From positions 39,543-103,542 of the forward strand of contig CBDAQA010000019.1 in NCBI GenBank assembly GCA_965198865.1: a stretch of 64,000 bases of DNA, given 5' to 3'. A program made the translations under genes and the position numbers. The notes below the pieces were generated by a model. The model saw only the letters and a list, made by a program, of their open reading frames with translations, was not told where the DNA came from and did no database searches. Shown one piece after another: positions 53,209 to 61,828 of this stretch. How positions within the stretch are numbered: the first letter of the stretch is position 1; each line of letters opens with the position of its first letter. The DNA comes from CBDAQA01 sp965198865. GTDB lineage: Bacteria; Planctomycetota; Phycisphaerae; Tepidisphaerales; Tepidisphaeraceae.

Positions 53209-53237
53209 ATTGTGCCGACCCACCGCCCAATTTGCAA
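53209..53237 (-). promoter_or_regulatory. probable infC promoter
   Basis: On the minus strand TTGCAA (53232-53237) and CACAAT (53209-53214) are spaced by 17 bp, about 95 bp upstream of the ATT start. Between them and infC, the leader can form a stem from CCGGTCGGAAGG and CTTCCGAACACCGG (about 53137-53168). This could be a control element for IF-3 or L20 feedback. Confidence 0.5.
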
Positions 53238-53312
53238 GAAAAGTTTTGGGGTACCAGACCGCAAATCCGCGGTTTTTCGTCCCGGCCGAGGTCGGTGTCG
53301 GGACGCCAACCC

Positions 53313-54101
53313 TCAGGTCGTTTTGTGACGTGCTGCCTCCGCAGCGACCTCAAACCAGCCATCGCCGAACCGCAAACGACCCCATAGCAGGAGGGCCGCA
53401 ACGGCGACGGGCGTCAGTTCCTCCCGCTGGCGTGCGATGGCCTGCTCGACGGCCGACGCGGTCGCCTCGACGTGCCAGACGCCGGCGTGCTCGTCGAGGT
53501 CCAGTCGGGCCGACACCTGCGAACGCGTCAAGGTCGTCACGGCGGCGAAGATCAGTTCCGGCTGGCGGAGCGCCACGTCCTCGGCGATGCCCGTACACCG
53601 CAGGTCGACCAGGTCGGCGTCGGCCAGGGACAGCTCCTCCGCCAACTCTCGCCGAACCGCGGCGAACACGTCCGCGTCGGTCGGTTCCAGCGATCCGGCA
53701 AACGGGTGGATGCGGCCCGGGTAGTAGGCGACCGAACCGTTCCTACGGCCGAGCATCAGGTGCCCATCGGCGGTCACCAGGGCCGGGCTGACGCCCGCCG
53801 GGTTGGCCATCACGTCCCGGCCGTACGCATCGGCCAGCTGCGGGTTGGACATGTTGGTGCCGACGAACGGCTTGTAGCTGGTCGGCGACAGGACCAGCCG
53901 CAGCTCGGCGGCCGTGACGTGCCACGACTCGAGCCGGCACATGGGCCCGTCGAACAGCCTGACCCCCGGCCGCGCGCCGGCCGCCGCCCAGGCGGCGTCG
54001 ATGGCGGCGTCCACGGCGGGGACCCGCCGACGCCCGTCGGCCACCCAGGTGGTCGTCACGTGGCCGGCCGGCCAGTCGCCGAGGGCGTGGAAGGAGAGCA
54101 T
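53313..54101 (-). CDS. Nudix hydrolase-like protein
   Basis: A 262-residue protein. The Nudix region is FAGSLEPTDADVFAAVRREL followed by AEEL: the RELAEE core of the box is intact, but the spacing to the leading Gly is one residue longer than the standard motif. The N-terminal 90 residues (CRLESWHVTAAELRLVLSPT, FVGTN) resemble the NUDT22-like arrangement, where a beta domain precedes the Nudix fold. Substrate unknown. It follows the subtilase gene by 19 bp on the same strand. Confidence 0.75.
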   Translation of the reverse strand: MLSFHALGDWPAGHVTTTWVADGRRRVPAVDAAIDAAWAAAGARPGVRLFDGPMCRLESWHVTAAELRLVLSPTSYKPFVGTNMSNPQLADAYGRDVMANPAGVSPALVTADGHLMLGRRNGSVAYYPGRIHPFAGSLEPTDADVFAAVRRELAEELSLADADLVDLRCTGIAEDVALRQPELIFAAVTTLTRSQVSARLDLDEHAGVWHVEATASAVEQAIARQREELTPVAVAALLLWGRLRFGDGWFEVAAEAARHKTT

Positions 54102-54120
54102 CGCGGCGGTCAGCGGTGGA

Positions 54121-57100
54121 TCAGTCGATGAACACGCCGCTCAGCACGGCGTTGGGCGACCCCGCCATGTTCTGGATGATGACCTGCACCGGGGCGTCCA
54201 CGTCGAACCGGAGGTACTTCCCCTGCCGGAAGCTCGACACGACCTGCTTGGACAGCACCGTCTTCGTCGTGGCGTCGACCACCGTGACCGACTCGGTCCG
54301 CTTGAGGTTCTCGAAGTCGGCGAAGTAGAGCGACAACTGGTGTTGCAGCGTGTCGCTGGGGTCGTAGTTCAGCGTCATGCTCGTCGTGCTGAACGCGTAC
54401 GCCGCCACGCGGGCCTTGCCCGAGCTGGCCGTGGAGGTCGGCGTCAGGAGGGCGGCGTTGTCGCCCGACGGTGACCGGACGACCTGCTCCTTCTCGCCCG
54501 AGATGGAGATCCGGGCGTCGGCGCCCGCGTCCAGGCCGGGGAAGTTGTTGCCGACCACGAACGCGGCCGTCGTGCCGTAGCCCGACGTCCGCCAGTTCCC
54601 GCCGGTGCTGACGTCGGTCCCGTCGGAGTGGCCGTTCTCGCCGAACGGCGCGTCGAAGAAGACGCCGCTCACCACCGCGGTCGGCCCGCCGGTGTTGATC
54701 ACGCGGAAGGTGACGGCGCCGGTCACGTTGAACGAGACGAACAGCCCGTTCTTGAAGCTGGTCACGTCCTGCGTGACCAGCACCGCGCCCGTGGTCGGGT
54801 CGATCACCTGCACCCGCTCGGACCGGTGCTGGTTGTCGTAGTCGGCCAGGTAGAGCGAGACCGTGTGCAGCAGCGTGTCGGAGAACCCGACGTTGATGTC
54901 CTCGCTCGTGGCGGCGGCCTGGTAGGCCTCGATGTTGTGGGTCAGGTCGGCGTTCCGCTGCAGCCCCCGGCGGTCGCGGGTCGTCGGGTGCAGCACGTCC
55001 AGCGCCCCGCCGACCACGTTGAACAGCGACACGTAGGCCGGCAGCTGGTCCGTGTTGTCGTCGCCGAAGATCTGGTCGCCCTGCGACCCGTACGAGTTCC
55101 GCCAGTTGGTCCCGAACGTGTTGGCGTCGAGGTTGTAGAACGTGTCCGGCGTGACGTCGGGGGCGTCGAAGAACAGCCCGCTGTACGCCGGCCCGCCGCT
55201 CTGGCTGGTGATGACGATGTTGACCGAGCCCCGCAGGTCCCAGGTCAGGTACTCGCCCTTGGTGAAGTTCGAGACGACCCGCGTGTCGACGGTCAGCCCG
55301 GTGTTGGCGTCGACGATGCTGATCGTCTCCGTCCGCTTCTTGTGGTCGGGGTCGACTACGTACAGGCGGGTGCGGTGGACGGCGCCGTCGTTGAAGACCA
55401 GGTCGATCGTCTCGCTCGTGGCCGAACCCTGGTAGGCAGACAGCCGGTCGCTCGGGTCGGTCGCCCTCTGCAGGGCGGCGGGGTTCTTGGTCGAGTTGTC
55501 GACGACGACCGGCGCCCCGCCCGACGTGGTGACGGTGACGAAGCCGGTCGGGAACGACGACGAGTCGCCGACGACGTACCCGCCCTGCGACCCGTAGTAG
55601 CCGACCCAGCTCCCCTGCCGCGTCGCGTCGGTGCCGACGAACGCGTTCCGGATGGCGAGCACGGCCCCGTAGGCGTTGACGATGCCGCTGGTGGCGACCT
55701 TCGCCGGCAGGCCGTTGGCCGAGGCGAGGTTGGCGTCGTAGGTCCGGCTCTCGAGCAGGGCCGCCTTCAGCTGCGCCGGCGTGGCCGACGGGTTCGCCGC
55801 CGCCTCGAGCGCGATCGTCCCGGTGACGAAGGGCGTCGCCTGGCTGGTCCCGCTCTCGAAGCCGTAGTTCTCCGACACCGGGGGCGGCAGGTAGTAGGAG
55901 GGGGTGGTTCCGTCGCTGACGCTTTGCTCGTCCAGCTCCTCGAAGTCGTAGGTCGGGAACGTGGAGTAGATGTTCACGCCCGGCGCGGCGATGTCGACCA
56001 GCTGCGCCCCGTAATTCGAGAACGGCGCCAGCTTGCCCTGGTTGTCGACCGCCGCCACGGTGATCACGTTGCTCAGGGACCCCGACAGGCTGGCCGGGGA
56101 CGAGACGGTCCGGTCGAGGTTGGCCGAGTCGTTCCCGGCCGCCACCACGCTCAGGATGCCGGCCTGGCCGGCCCGGCGGGTCGCCTCGCTCATCAGCACG
56201 TCGGTCGGGAACTCCGACTCGCCCAGGCTCTCGTTCATCACCACGATGTTGCTGCCGTGGTCCTTCAGGTCGATGACGTAGTTGATGCCCGCGATGATGC
56301 TCGCGTCCGTCCCGGTGCCGGTCGCGTCCAGCACCTTCACGGGGAGGATGCTGACGTTCCAGTTCACGCCCGAGACGCCGATCCCGTTGTTCCCGGACGC
56401 GCCGATGATGCCCGCCACGTTGGTGCCGTGGCCGTTGTCGTCGGTGACGTCGTTGTCGTTGGCGATGAAGTTCCAGCCGTTGACGTCGTCGACGTACCCG
56501 TCGCCGTCGTTGTCGACGCCGTCCCCGGCCGTCTCGCCCGGGACCGAGTAGATGTTCCCGACTAGGTCCGGGTGGGTCAGGTCGATGCCCGTGTCTAGCA
56601 CGGCGACCACGACCGCCTTCGAGCCGGTCGTCACGTCCCACGCCTGCTGGGCGTCGATGTCGGTGCCGACCGTGCCGACCTGGTTCTCGTCCGGGTTGCC
56701 GTTGGCGACGGGGAAGTCGGACGGCGTGCCGCCCGGGATGCCGCCGGGGTAGGTCTGCTCGTTGAAGGGGGTGACGATGCCGTTGTTGTTGTAGTCGTAC
56801 GACTCCAACTGCCCGGTGTTGTTCAGGCCCCACTGCTGGACGAGTTCCGCGTCGTCGGGCAGGGTGTTCTGGGCGGTGACCACGCCGTTCGGCTGCGCCG
56901 TGCCGAACGCCACCGGGTGGGCCGCGGCGAGCCGCGCGATCTGGGCCGCCGAGTCGGTGCTGGTGAACTGGTAGAACCCGGCCGACAGGCTCGTCACGCC
57001 GGTGAAGCCCTGCTGCGCGGCCAGCTTCTCGAAGTAGGCGGTGTTGGTGGTCGAGACGATCCACTGGTCGTGGACAGCTTGGACGGTCTGCCCCTTCCAG

Positions 57101-57255
57101 ACTATTTTGACGGTGGCGCTCTCGATCGCCGACCCGCTGAACAGCAGCCGGCCCTCCAGCCGCTCCGGGGCGGCGGCCGGGAGGCCACCCGCCCGCCGTT
57201 GCCGCCGACCACCACCCGATTTCGCCCGCTCGCCCGTGAAGCCCATGACGCCCAT
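54121..57255 (-). CDS. large secreted subtilisin-like (S8) protease with three C-terminal modules
   Basis: A 1044-residue protein. The start region MGVMGFTGERAKS leads to RLEGRLLFS (residues 32-40), an N-terminal motif of the type seen in large exported planctomycete proteins. The S8 domain has Asp221 (VLDTGIDLTHPD), His276 (NGHGTNVAG), Asn375 (AAGNDS) and Ser471 (SGTSQATP); an acidic DNDGDGYVDD insert suggests calcium binding. Three beta modules follow (541-698, 711-869, 879-1044), each with a Y/W-G-S start, a L-Y-x-x-D-x-x-x-x-x-R segment and a closing SGxFxD. Start ATG 57255 has GAGGAAG upstream. Confidence 0.88.
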   Translation of the reverse strand: MGVMGFTGERAKSGGGRRQRRAGGLPAAAPERLEGRLLFSGSAIESATVKIVWKGQTVQAVHDQWIVSTTNTAYFEKLAAQQGFTGVTSLSAGFYQFTSTDSAAQIARLAAAHPVAFGTAQPNGVVTAQNTLPDDAELVQQWGLNNTGQLESYDYNNNGIVTPFNEQTYPGGIPGGTPSDFPVANGNPDENQVGTVGTDIDAQQAWDVTTGSKAVVVAVLDTGIDLTHPDLVGNIYSVPGETAGDGVDNDGDGYVDDVNGWNFIANDNDVTDDNGHGTNVAGIIGASGNNGIGVSGVNWNVSILPVKVLDATGTGTDASIIAGINYVIDLKDHGSNIVVMNESLGESEFPTDVLMSEATRRAGQAGILSVVAAGNDSANLDRTVSSPASLSGSLSNVITVAAVDNQGKLAPFSNYGAQLVDIAAPGVNIYSTFPTYDFEELDEQSVSDGTTPSYYLPPPVSENYGFESGTSQATPFVTGTIALEAAANPSATPAQLKAALLESRTYDANLASANGLPAKVATSGIVNAYGAVLAIRNAFVGTDATRQGSWVGYYGSQGGYVVGDSSSFPTGFVTVTTSGGAPVVVDNSTKNPAALQRATDPSDRLSAYQGSATSETIDLVFNDGAVHRTRLYVVDPDHKKRTETISIVDANTGLTVDTRVVSNFTKGEYLTWDLRGSVNIVITSQSGGPAYSGLFFDAPDVTPDTFYNLDANTFGTNWRNSYGSQGDQIFGDDNTDQLPAYVSLFNVVGGALDVLHPTTRDRRGLQRNADLTHNIEAYQAAATSEDINVGFSDTLLHTVSLYLADYDNQHRSERVQVIDPTTGAVLVTQDVTSFKNGLFVSFNVTGAVTFRVINTGGPTAVVSGVFFDAPFGENGHSDGTDVSTGGNWRTSGYGTTAAFVVGNNFPGLDAGADARISISGEKEQVVRSPSGDNAALLTPTSTASSGKARVAAYAFSTTSMTLNYDPSDTLQHQLSLYFADFENLKRTESVTVVDATTKTVLSKQVVSSFRQGKYLRFDVDAPVQVIIQNMAGSPNAVLSGVFID

Positions 57256-57855
57256 GTAACGCTTCCTCAGCAGGACCCACCGCGTATCGGCGGCGGGCGA
57301 GTCCGACGGCAAACCGCCGGACGGGGACAAAACATCGAACCCACCGCCCACGCGGGCCGGCCAATCTAGCCGCCGCCCGACCCACCGCCAAATCCGCCCG
57401 GCGACGACGACCGTTCGACCCCCGGGGGAACCCCCGTCAGTCGTGCTGCACGATCCGTTGCGGTGAAGGTGACGCGACCCCGAGCGGCAGGCTCCGGCGG
57501 TCGACCCCGGCCTGATCGACCAGGGATTTGGGGATGGCGGCTCCGTAAGGTCCGAGAGGTAACCCGGCGCGACCGGTAAGATAAGCATCCGCCCACACCT
57601 GTCAAATCGCGCCCGGGCACCGGGCGACGGCATGGGTCGTGCCAGTTTTGTTGTGCAAGCAAGGGATTAACAGAGCCGCGCCGTCTCGGCGGGTGGCGAC
57701 CGGAGATCGCGTCTCCACCGGAGATTCGGCGGCCGTGTTCACCGCGTGAGACGCGGGCCGCGCCCGCCACGGGCCGACACGGCCTGCCTCTGCTTCGTTT
57801 TGCGGTGCCAACAAATCTGGCCAAACCCCAACGGCACTGCGACGACCGCATGGCC
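57256..57855. other. 600-bp stretch without a recognised gene
   Basis: Between the subtilase 5' end and the anchored sigma-like gene the open frames on both strands have only Arg/Gly/Pro-rich compositions. The subtilase promoter should be here. CCCCCGGGGGTTCCCCC-like strings (57418-57436) could fold but have no T tract. Confidence 0.45.
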
Positions 57856-58479
57856 TCAGATCACCACCATCCGCCACGCCTGCCATCCCGCCCAAGCGAC
57901 GGCCAGCAGCATCGCCGCCAGTAGCAGGGCGACACCTCGCCGAACCCACGTTCGCCACCGATTCCGCGAGACGGCGTGCGCCACATCTGCGGCGATCACC
58001 GTCGACGGCGGCACGATCGCCGCGAGCTGGGCGGGCAGGCCCGCCGTCCACTCGTGTACCGGCCCGACGCCCTGGAGCAGCGCGACGGCCGCGACCAGGT
58101 GGTTCGCCGCCGCCGATGAGCTGCAGTCCATCGCCGCCGCGACGCGGTGCAGGTCCAGTTGCAGCCCGTGAGCCAGCACGACCGCTTCCCGCTGTTGTTG
58201 CGGCAAGGACGTCAGCCAATCCAACCCCGCGGCCCCGCCATCGGTCCGGTCGACCTGCCGGGAGGCCAGGACGGTGAACCGCAGGAACCACCGCTCGTCC
58301 GCCCCCGCCGCCGTCCACCGCAGCGCGACGAGGGTCGCCCGGTTCAGCACGCGTCGCGCCACCTCGCCCGCCATCTCCGCCGAACCGCACAGCCCGACGG
58401 CCAGCCGGTACGCCGCTGGATACTGTTCCAGCAGCACCGTTTCCAACGTCGGCCGGTCGACCACCTCTGCCATCGTCAT
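57856..58479 (-). CDS. sigma-70-like protein with C-terminal membrane anchor
   Basis: A 207-residue protein. Residues 18-50 (YPAAYRLAVGLCGSAEMAGE, VARRVLNRA) look like sigma region 2, and residues 88-135 (WLTSLPQQQREAVVLAHGLQ, LHRVAAAMDCSSSAAANHLV) like region 4 with its helix-turn-helix. A single hydrophobic helix follows at about 183-200 (VALLLAAMLLAVAWAGW), after a basic stretch. The typical acidic region-2 residues are partly lost, so DNA-melting activity is doubtful. It might be a tethered sigma factor or a derived anti-sigma-like protein. Start ATG 58479 or 58473. Confidence 0.6.
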   Translation of the reverse strand: MTMAEVVDRPTLETVLLEQYPAAYRLAVGLCGSAEMAGEVARRVLNRATLVALRWTAAGADERWFLRFTVLASRQVDRTDGGAAGLDWLTSLPQQQREAVVLAHGLQLDLHRVAAAMDCSSSAAANHLVAAVALLQGVGPVHEWTAGLPAQLAAIVPPSTVIAADVAHAVSRNRWRTWVRRGVALLLAAMLLAVAWAGWQAWRMVVI

Positions 58480-58567
58480 GCCTCGCTCGCCACGCCGATG
58501 TGAACCGAGCGCGGCGCGACCGTCCAGCGCGTATCATCCTCAACGCACTGCGAAAGCTCGCCCCCGC

Positions 58568-58630
58568 CGTCGCGCGGGCGTCTCGCCCGTGCCTGCCGCA
58601 AGGGGACACGGGCGAGACGCCCGCGCGACG
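58568..58630. repeat. perfect 24-bp palindrome, GGGCGAGACGCCCGCGC family
   Basis: Arms 58568-58591 and 58607-58630 are exact reverse complements, 24 bp each, with a 15-nt loop; the right arm reads CACGGGCGAGACGCCCGCGC. Translated it gives HGRDARAT, a peptide I recall from scattered predicted proteins of planctomycetes and related bacteria. It lies 37 bp upstream of the dus start. Confidence 0.9.
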
Positions 58631-58666
58631 ATGGAACCCGCACTGTACCGACTGAAGACCCCCTCC

Positions 58667-59787
58667 ATGCCCGCCATCGGCCCCTTCTCGCTGTCGATCC
58701 CGTTCTGCCAGGCCGGCCTGGCCGGCTACAGCGACCGCGCCATGCGTCTCGTCGCCCGACGCCGCGGCTGCCCGTACGCCGTCACCGAGGCGCTGCTCGA
58801 CGTGATCCTCCTGTCCGGCGGGAAGGGGCTGCGCAACAGCATCGACATCGACGACGAGGACCACCCCACCGCCGGCCAGGTGATCGGCTCCGACCCCGAC
58901 GCCATGGCCGCCGCCGCCCGCGTCCTGGCCGAGTTCGGCTACGACGTGGTCGACCTGAACTTCGCCTGCCCGGTGAAGAAGATCAAAAACAAGGCCCGCG
59001 GCGGGCACATGTTGCAGGACCTGCCCCGCGCCACCGACATCCTCAAGGCCGCCCGCGACGCCGTCCCGCCGAACGTGCCGATGACCGTCAGCCTGCGCCG
59101 CGGGTTCGACGACTCCCCCGCCGCCGCCGATCGGTTCCACGAGTTGGCCGACGTCGCCTGGGCCAACGGCTACGCGGCCCTGCGCGTCCACGGCCGAACC
59201 GTGTCGCAGGTCTACCAGGGCCGGGCAGATTGGTCGTTCCTCCGGGACCTCAAGCGACGGTACCACAGTCGCACCATCCTCGGCAGCGGCGACGTCTTCA
59301 CCGCCGAGGACGCGGTGCGCATGCTGACCGAGACCGGCGTCGACATCGTCTGGATCGCGCGCGGGGCGATCGGCAATCCGTGGATCTTCGCGCACGCGGC
59401 CACCTTGCTGGCGCAGCAGACGGAGGCCAGCGGCTCCGCCGCGGGATGTTCTCCCGACGAAAAGAACCCGGGGCGGAGCCGTCGGGCGCCGTTGCTCCCC
59501 CCACGCTCCACGCGCAGCGTGAGGCCCTGACCGAGCACTTCGCCATCGCCATGCAGATCCACGGCGAGTCGATGGCCGGCCGACGCATGCGGAAGATGGG
59601 CATCAAGTACAGCCGGTTCCACCCCGACGCCGCGACGGTGAAGCGCCAGTTCATCGCCGTGCAGAGCCTGCGCGACTGGACGAACGTGCTCGACCGCCAC
59701 TACGCCGCCGACGGCCCCGGCGTCTGGCCCGCCGCCGCGGCGGCCGACGAGGTGAACTGCGGCGACCTCGCCACCGCGCCGACGTGA
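58667..59787 (+). pseudogene. tRNA-dihydrouridine synthase (Dus), frame broken by a repeat
   Basis: From ATG 58667 the flavin TIM barrel is complete: PFCQAGLAGYSDRAMR, FACPVKKIKNKARGG (catalytic Cys), LRVHGRT, ILGSGDVFTAEDA and ARGAIGNPWIF. At about residue 254 the frame enters a palindromic repeat (59429-59483) and ends at 59530. The Dus C-terminal helical domain (REALTEHFAIAMQIHGESMA, KYSRFHPDAA) is intact in another frame up to 59787. So a repeat insertion split the gene; a barrel-only protein may still be made. Confidence 0.82.
59429..59483. repeat. palindromic repeat inserted in dus
   Basis: AGCGGCTCCGCCGCGGG at 59429-59445 faces GAACCCGGGGCGGAGCCG (59464-59481), giving an imperfect inverted repeat with a loop around CCCGACGAAAA. 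The left half is the same as the repeat at 51936-51952. It marks the point where the Dus reading frame is lost. Confidence 0.7.
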
Positions 59788-59837
59788 ACCACCGACCGTT
59801 GCGACAGGCGCAGCATGGGCGGGTACCATGCGGCCCC

Positions 59838-61685
59838 ATGACCCTCCACCGCCGGGCCGTCCCACTTCTGGCCACGCTCGCGCTCGCGTCCGTCGCCCGC
59901 GGCCAGCCGACCACCGAACCCTCGATCGCCCTCAACTTCCCCGGCCCCGTCCCAATCCAAACGCTGGTCGACTACGTCAGCGCCCGGCTCGGCGTGAACA
60001 TCGTGTACGACGACGAACTGCTGCGCAAGCAGGGCGCGGTGGTCGTCCGGGCGCCCGAACGGGTTTCGCCGGACGAGCTGCTCGCCCTGCTGTCGAACAT
60101 CCTGGCGACGAAGAAGCTGGCACTCGTGCGCGAGGGGCCGACCGGCATGCTGCGGGTGGCGGAGGCGAACGTCGGCCCCGGCGCCCGGCCGCGCGTGGAG
60201 CGGCTGCCGCTCACCTACGCCGAGGCCGCCCGCGTCGCGCCGCAGGTGAAGCAACTGGTGACGGCGTCGGCCGGGCCCAACGGTGCGCGCCTGGAGGTGT
60301 CGTTCGACGCGCGGACGAACCAGCTGATCCTCGTCGGCGACCCGGCCACCGTGGACGACGCGATCGCCGTCGCCCGGCTGGTCGACATCCCCGCCGCCGG
60401 CGACCAGGGGTCGCTGCAGTTCTACAAGCTGACCAACGCGACCGCCGCCGACGTGCTGGACACGATCCGCGACCTGGAGGGCCGACCCCCCTCCGCCCGG
60501 CCCCGGCCGGCGACGCCGACGCGGTCCGACACGTCGCCGCCCAGCTCGGGCGGGCTCGGGGGTGGGAACCCCTCGTCGTCGAACACCGGCCAGTCGGTCG
60601 CCACCAACGGGTCGGTCACCGCGAATTCGGGTGGGACGGCCAGCCCGAACCGGCAGTCGCCCAACGCCTTTGCCGGCGCGATCAACGCCGCGATCGGTGC
60701 CGGTCCGACCGACATCCAGCCGACCGGCGGCGACGGCGGCAACGGCTCGCGCCTCGGCGGCGAGTCGGTGACGGCCGACCCGAACACGAACACGATCATC
60801 GTCCGCGGCGGCCCCGAGGTGCAGAAGACCTACCGCCAACTGATCCAGACGCTCGACCGCCGCCGGCCGCAGGTGCTGCTGGAGGCGACCGTCGTCACGA
60901 TCGACACGACGCACAACTTCAACTTCGGCGTCGAGCTGTCGGCCCACAGCAACGGGGCGACCAAGTTCCTCAGCTTCAGCCAGTTCGGCCTGAGCACGGT
61001 GAACGTCGCCACCGGCGCCCTCACCCCCAACGCCGCCACCGGCGGCACGGCCGCCGTCATCGGCACCGGCGTGGCGAACGCGGTCATCCAGGCGCTGGTG
61101 ACCGACGGTCACGCCCGCGTGCAGTCGGCCCCGCGCGTGCTGGTCAACGACAACGCCACCGGCCTGCTGGCCAGCATCGCCGAGCAGCCCTACAGCAGCG
61201 TGAACGCCAGCACGACCGTCGCCACCACCAGCTTCGGCGGCTACGCCGACGCCGGCACCACGATCACGCTCACGCCCCACATCAGCGAGGGCGACTACCT
61301 GCAGCTGGAGTACGCGGTCGAGCTGAGCAGCTTCACCGGCGCCGGCAACGCCGCCACCGGCGAGCCCCCGCCGCGGCAGACCGACCGCGTCGAGAGCAAG
61401 GTGACGATCCCCGACGGCAGCACGATCATCGTCGGCGGGTTGAACCGCAAGCAGTTCGAGCGCGACGTGGACGCCGTCCCCATCCTCGGCCAGATCCCGT
61501 TCCTACGGTTCCTGTTCAGCAGCCGGACCGACACGGCCAGCAACGAGACGCTGTTCGTGTTCCTGCGGCCGACGATCCTGCGGGACGAGTCGTTCCTGGA
61601 CCTGCGGAACCTGTCGGAGGCGGACCTGAAGGAGGCGGGCATCCCGCCGAACTTTCCGCAGAGCAAGCCGGTGGTCATGCGGTGA
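59838..61685 (+). CDS. gspD: type II secretion system secretin GspD
   Basis: A 615-residue outer-membrane channel subunit. The signal peptide is MTLHRRAVPLLATLALASVA; N-domains with a repeated beta-alpha pattern follow (PVPIQTLVDYVSARLGVNIV; FDARTNQLILVGDPATVDDA), then a Ser/Gly/Asn-rich linker (about 230-300) and the secretin core: RRRPQVLLEATVVTID, VQSAPRVLVNDN, DGSTIIVGGLNRKQ and VPILGQIPFLRFLFSS. ATG 59838 was chosen because it opens on the signal peptide. gspE follows after 143 bp; other gsp genes are not in view. Confidence 0.93.
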   Translation: MTLHRRAVPLLATLALASVARGQPTTEPSIALNFPGPVPIQTLVDYVSARLGVNIVYDDELLRKQGAVVVRAPERVSPDELLALLSNILATKKLALVREGPTGMLRVAEANVGPGARPRVERLPLTYAEAARVAPQVKQLVTASAGPNGARLEVSFDARTNQLILVGDPATVDDAIAVARLVDIPAAGDQGSLQFYKLTNATAADVLDTIRDLEGRPPSARPRPATPTRSDTSPPSSGGLGGGNPSSSNTGQSVATNGSVTANSGGTASPNRQSPNAFAGAINAAIGAGPTDIQPTGGDGGNGSRLGGESVTADPNTNTIIVRGGPEVQKTYRQLIQTLDRRRPQVLLEATVVTIDTTHNFNFGVELSAHSNGATKFLSFSQFGLSTVNVATGALTPNAATGGTAAVIGTGVANAVIQALVTDGHARVQSAPRVLVNDNATGLLASIAEQPYSSVNASTTVATTSFGGYADAGTTITLTPHISEGDYLQLEYAVELSSFTGAGNAATGEPPPRQTDRVESKVTIPDGSTIIVGGLNRKQFERDVDAVPILGQIPFLRFLFSSRTDTASNETLFVFLRPTILRDESFLDLRNLSEADLKEAGIPPNFPQSKPVVMR

Positions 61686-61699
61686 GCGGAATGTTCCAC

Positions 61700-61800
61700 T
61701 TTGTTACTAAATGTTACACCCTTCAGCCCCGGAACCGGCGACTAAAATTGATTATAACCTCTTGATGATAAATGAGTAATCTCGCGTTACTACGTGATCT
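61700..61800 (+). promoter_or_regulatory. AT-rich regulatory stretch before gspE
   Basis: A strikingly AT-rich region in a GC-rich context: TTGATTATAACC and TTGATGATAAATGAG around 61748-61777, a direct repeat GTTAC-TAAAT-GTTAC (61699-61713) and an inverted pair AGTAA/TTACT (61777-61793). It probably holds the gspE promoter and protein sites, but no single -35/-10 pair is convincing. Confidence 0.4.
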
Positions 61801-61828
61801 TGCCGCGTAACATCGCCCGGCCCGACTG

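Noticed and set aside
54110..57391. A 1093-codon open frame overlapping the subtilase on the same strand but in another frame
   Set aside because: The product is Arg/Gly/Pro-rich low-complexity sequence; the subtilase frame has all catalytic motifs.
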